Origin: CAZJAH01 sp964544155
GTDB lineage: Bacteria > Bacteroidota > Ignavibacteria > Kapaibacteriales > UBA2268
Direction of reading: 5' to 3'
DNA length: 62,666 nucleotides
NCBI GenBank assembly: GCA_964544155.1
Contig: CAZJAH010000014.1
Location: 1-62,666, forward strand
Both the position numbers and the translations under genes were made by a program. Below are positions 61,901-62,666 of the stretch, piece after piece. Each line of letters starts with the position of its first letter. The first letter of the stretch is position 1. Below the pieces are notes generated by a model that worked only from the letters and a program-made list of their open reading frames with translations, searched no databases and had not been told where the DNA came from.

Positions 61901-62215
61901 CAGTTCAAGCTGTACGGATTGGGGCCTGTGATCGGCAAGCGTACCTGGGGAGGCGTTATTGGCATAAGGGGCTCACTGCCCTTCACTGATGGCGGTTACC
62001 TCTACAAGCCTGAATACGCGAACTTCGGACGCGACCGTGAATGGATTCTCGAAGGTGTGGGCATGAAACCTGATATAGAAGTAGATAACCACCCCGCGAA
62101 AGTACAAAAAGGCATAGATCAGCAGCTCGATAAGGGTATTGAAGTGATACTTGAATTAATAGAAAAGGATACAAAGCCTAAAATCCCTGATGTGCCGGAA
62201 TTCCCTGTTAAGTAA
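58964..62215 (+). CDS. Tricorn-type S41 protease
   Basis: 1083 residues from ATG 58964; a TTG two codons earlier is less likely. Signal peptide (about 3-22, ending NLLSAEEA), so exported, unlike the cytosolic archaeal Tricorn. Beta-propeller repeats of the PD40 type (FSPDGRTIAFTGEYDGNREIY, WSPDGKWIAYISDRTGEDEIY, WSPDSRWVVYTDYLF) fill about 30-520. An acidic Lys/Glu stretch (about 548-585) lies between propeller parts. The protease half follows: H746 in NVGHAYVGGGD, a PDZ-like segment (about 765-850), and nucleophile S972-D973 in NEQSMSDGD. It likely cuts peptides in the periplasm. Alone, divergent from the HmuY-like pair. Confidence 0.93.
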   Translation: MLKKFFISIVISIIAFNLLSAEEARILRYPNASDTHITFACAGDIYTVPIHGGLARRITSHKGLEMYPRFSPDGRTIAFTGEYDGNREIYTIPMEGGVPQRVTYSMDIPDLPERMGPDKIIMQWMDDGERILYRSRAESWNGLVGNLYFTDKDGGMPEKLPVPKGGYASLSPDGKLMAYNRIFREYRTWKRYRGGQADEIWLYNFETEELKQLTDNPAQDIIPVIYKRKVYFLSDRDSIMNIFAYDMDTEQISKVTNFKKYDVKFPSGGKTHIAFENGGFIYLLNPANEQVTKVEIQIAEDYPYSRDGIISVKDNIHSFGISPDGKRALFGARGEIFTVPADKGYTRNLTESSGSHDRNPQWSPDGKWIAYISDRTGEDEIYISKADGSGEKQLTDNAQSYRFGLKWSPDSKKILTSDKLMNLYLIDVESGGVETIRHSKVWEITDYSWSPDSRWVVYTDYLFNFRTPVIYLYSLESGEATQITDGFYQSMNPVFTPGGNYILFISNRSFQPTIGEFEYNYVYDNMSKIYGITLKKGLMNPFTKFEDAAGSKEDDDDENGNWSKEKADKALENIEIELEGIKERIFEFPVPAANYGSLNPVKGHKLYYAKWGPGEKRHLRVFDFKKEKDSKLGDIADFNISADGKHIIYKKDKDYYITKLSKEFKEDKGRLKLDDMKMVLDRSAEWRQIFNEAWRQMKYFFYDPGMHGYDWDGIRELYSPLVDHVRHRADLTYIMGEMIGELNVGHAYVGGGDLPEIDKTPIGLLGAEFELHTESGYYRISKLYEGRNWEEKTRSPLTGPGMDIKHGEYLISIDGKKLSAENTPYKMLVDKAGEYVRLEINDSPSAEGSRTYDVKTIKREDELRYLNWVEHNRRYVDSVTGGRVGYIHVPDMMPDNGLNQFVKYFYPQTNKEALIIDDRYNGGGNVSPLITERLRRMLAVAKHARNQEVVLTNPDAVMTGPLVCLINEQSMSDGDLFPYQFKLYGLGPVIGKRTWGGVIGIRGSLPFTDGGYLYKPEYANFGRDREWILEGVGMKPDIEVDNHPAKVQKGIDQQLDKGIEVILELIEKDTKPKIPDVPEFPVK

Positions 62216-62232
62216 TCAGGGGCAGGCTACCG

Positions 62233-62332
62233 GCTGTCGGGGGCCTTGTTGCACGAAGGCTGAGGCAACTATTGCAGGGTCGTACCCTGAGTTGCCAATC
62301 AGCCTGACGTAACACTATAAGCTCCCGGCAGC
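62233..62332. other. Long structured intergenic element (RNA-like)
   Basis: A nested set of complementary arms: GCTGTCGGGGGC (62233-62244) with GCTCCCGGCAGC (62321-62332), 12 bp with two G-T pairs; TGTTGC (62247-62252) with GTAACA (62309-62314); GGCTGA (62258-62263) with TCAGCC (62299-62304); GGCAACT (62264-62270) with AGTTGCC (62290-62296); CAGGGT (62275-62280) with ACCCTG (62284-62289), loop CGT. That is 37 pairs in 100 nt. It is far more GC-rich than the surrounding intergenic DNA. It lies 17 nt after the Tricorn stop and has no T-run, so it is not a simple terminator. Not recognised as tmRNA, RNase P, SRP or 6S RNA. Confidence 0.6.
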
Positions 62333-62541
62333 GCCACGCCGCCCTGCTTTCAACAGATCCCGGAGAGACAGCAATGAGTTACTGTAAGAAGGAGGGGGAA
62401 ATAAGCTTATAAATTTGATAATGACGCAACATTCCATTTTCCTCCACTGGCTGTGGGGAAGTTGCCGGCACCGGCCGGAAGATGGGGTGGGATCATGGGA
62501 AATATATTTTCTTAATGCACAGGCGCCCTGCCAAAAACGGA
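62333..62541. other. Intergenic region after the structured element
   Basis: About 210 nt without a coding frame, still GC-rich up to about 62400, then mixed; a partly self-complementary GCCGGCACCGGCCGG sequence lies near 62463. Possible continuation of the structured element, but I see no further long stem. Confidence 0.4.
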
Positions 62542-62666
62542 TTACCTGATTATTTTGGATATCTGTTTGAATTCGGGAGTGCCTGAAACCCGGGCCATTT
62601 CCAGAAGCAGCGACTCATAAGTGGTGACTATGCCTCCCTCATGCCTTATCCTGTCCATCGCAACCT
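62542..62666 (-). CDS. Isochorismatase-family hydrolase, C-terminal end
   Basis: A partial gene cut by the window edge; the last 40 codons are visible on the minus strand, ending at TAA 62544-62542. The peptide VAMDRIRHEGGIVTTYESLL followed by LEMARVSGTPEFKQISKIIR matches the C-terminal end of cysteine hydrolases of the isochorismatase/YcaC type (helix, VTTYESLLLE strand-helix, FKxISKII). The catalytic residues lie outside the window, so activity and intactness cannot be judged. Confidence 0.7.
   Translation of the reverse strand, partial: VAMDRIRHEGGIVTTYESLLLEMARVSGTPEFKQISKIIR

Noticed and set aside
62216..62541. tmRNA, RNase P, SRP RNA or group II intron
   Set aside because: None of the conserved cores (tRNA-like ends, P4 sequence, SRP tetraloop, domain V) could be found, and no reverse transcriptase is encoded nearby.

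Overview
The window reads as a chromosomal segment from an aerobic, heterotrophic member of the Bacteroidota/Chlorobiota (FCB) superphylum. The evidence is a type IX secretion sorting domain on two secreted proteins, HmuY-like proteins, BatA/VWA, DUF5683 and DUF4252 proteins, a rhomboid protease of the FCB type, an alternative complex III (ACIII) operon, a split glycine decarboxylase subunit, and GTG/TTG starts with poor Shine-Dalgarno sites. Base composition is moderately AT-rich with very AT-rich intergenic stretches. Ignavibacteria- or Kapabacteria-like lineages would fit, but this is inference; there is no rRNA in the window.

0-6 kb: a PIN-domain toxin/antitoxin pair, a run of GC-rich palindromes, two small secreted proteins (one Cys-rich, one with a type IX sorting domain), an orphan STAS protein, a family 9 glycosyltransferase and a Gfo/Idh/MocA oxidoreductase. 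6-34 kb: mostly housekeeping. This includes a lysine 2,3-aminomutase-like radical SAM enzyme, gcvH, accC-accB, efp, tRNA-Cys, tRNA-Leu, BatA/VWA, ispG and rhomboid, gap-pgk, a gcvPA-ftsB-ROK kinase-RidA-DUF5683 row, trxB, an SRAP protein, a PpiD/SurA-like foldase, an MBL hydrolase, a Rieske ferredoxin, queG, YbbR, dnaG and folB-folK.

34-50 kb: a continuous rightward respiratory block. ACIII comes first (actA, a 61-residue Tat-signal protein, actB, actC, a fused actD-actE, actF, and an extra cytochrome c). It is followed by SCO, an A2-type caa3 oxidase in the order I-III-IV-II, heme o synthase, and a polytopic membrane protein ending in a cytochrome c domain. Together these would move electrons from menaquinol through ACIII and c-hemes to oxygen.

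50-54 kb: about 1 kb of non-coding DNA with an ECF-like promoter, a boxA-like sequence, inverted repeats and a terminator-like hairpin. Two different trehalose routes follow: fused OtsA-OtsB and a TreT-like synthase. 54-56 kb: a leftward ECF sigma / putative anti-sigma / DUF4252 operon with a promoter motif that suggests autoregulation. 56-62.7 kb: two adjacent HmuY-like proteins (one lipoprotein, one with a type IX sorting domain), a Tricorn-type protease, a strongly structured intergenic element of about 100 nt, and the C-terminal end of an isochorismatase-family hydrolase running off the window.

The best candidates for something undescribed are the 62.23-62.33 kb structured element, the 50.0-50.7 kb non-coding locus with its ECF-like promoter, and the ACIII variations (D-E fusion, Tat mini-protein, terminal polytopic cytochrome). 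No defence island, prophage, insertion sequence or CRISPR array was seen.
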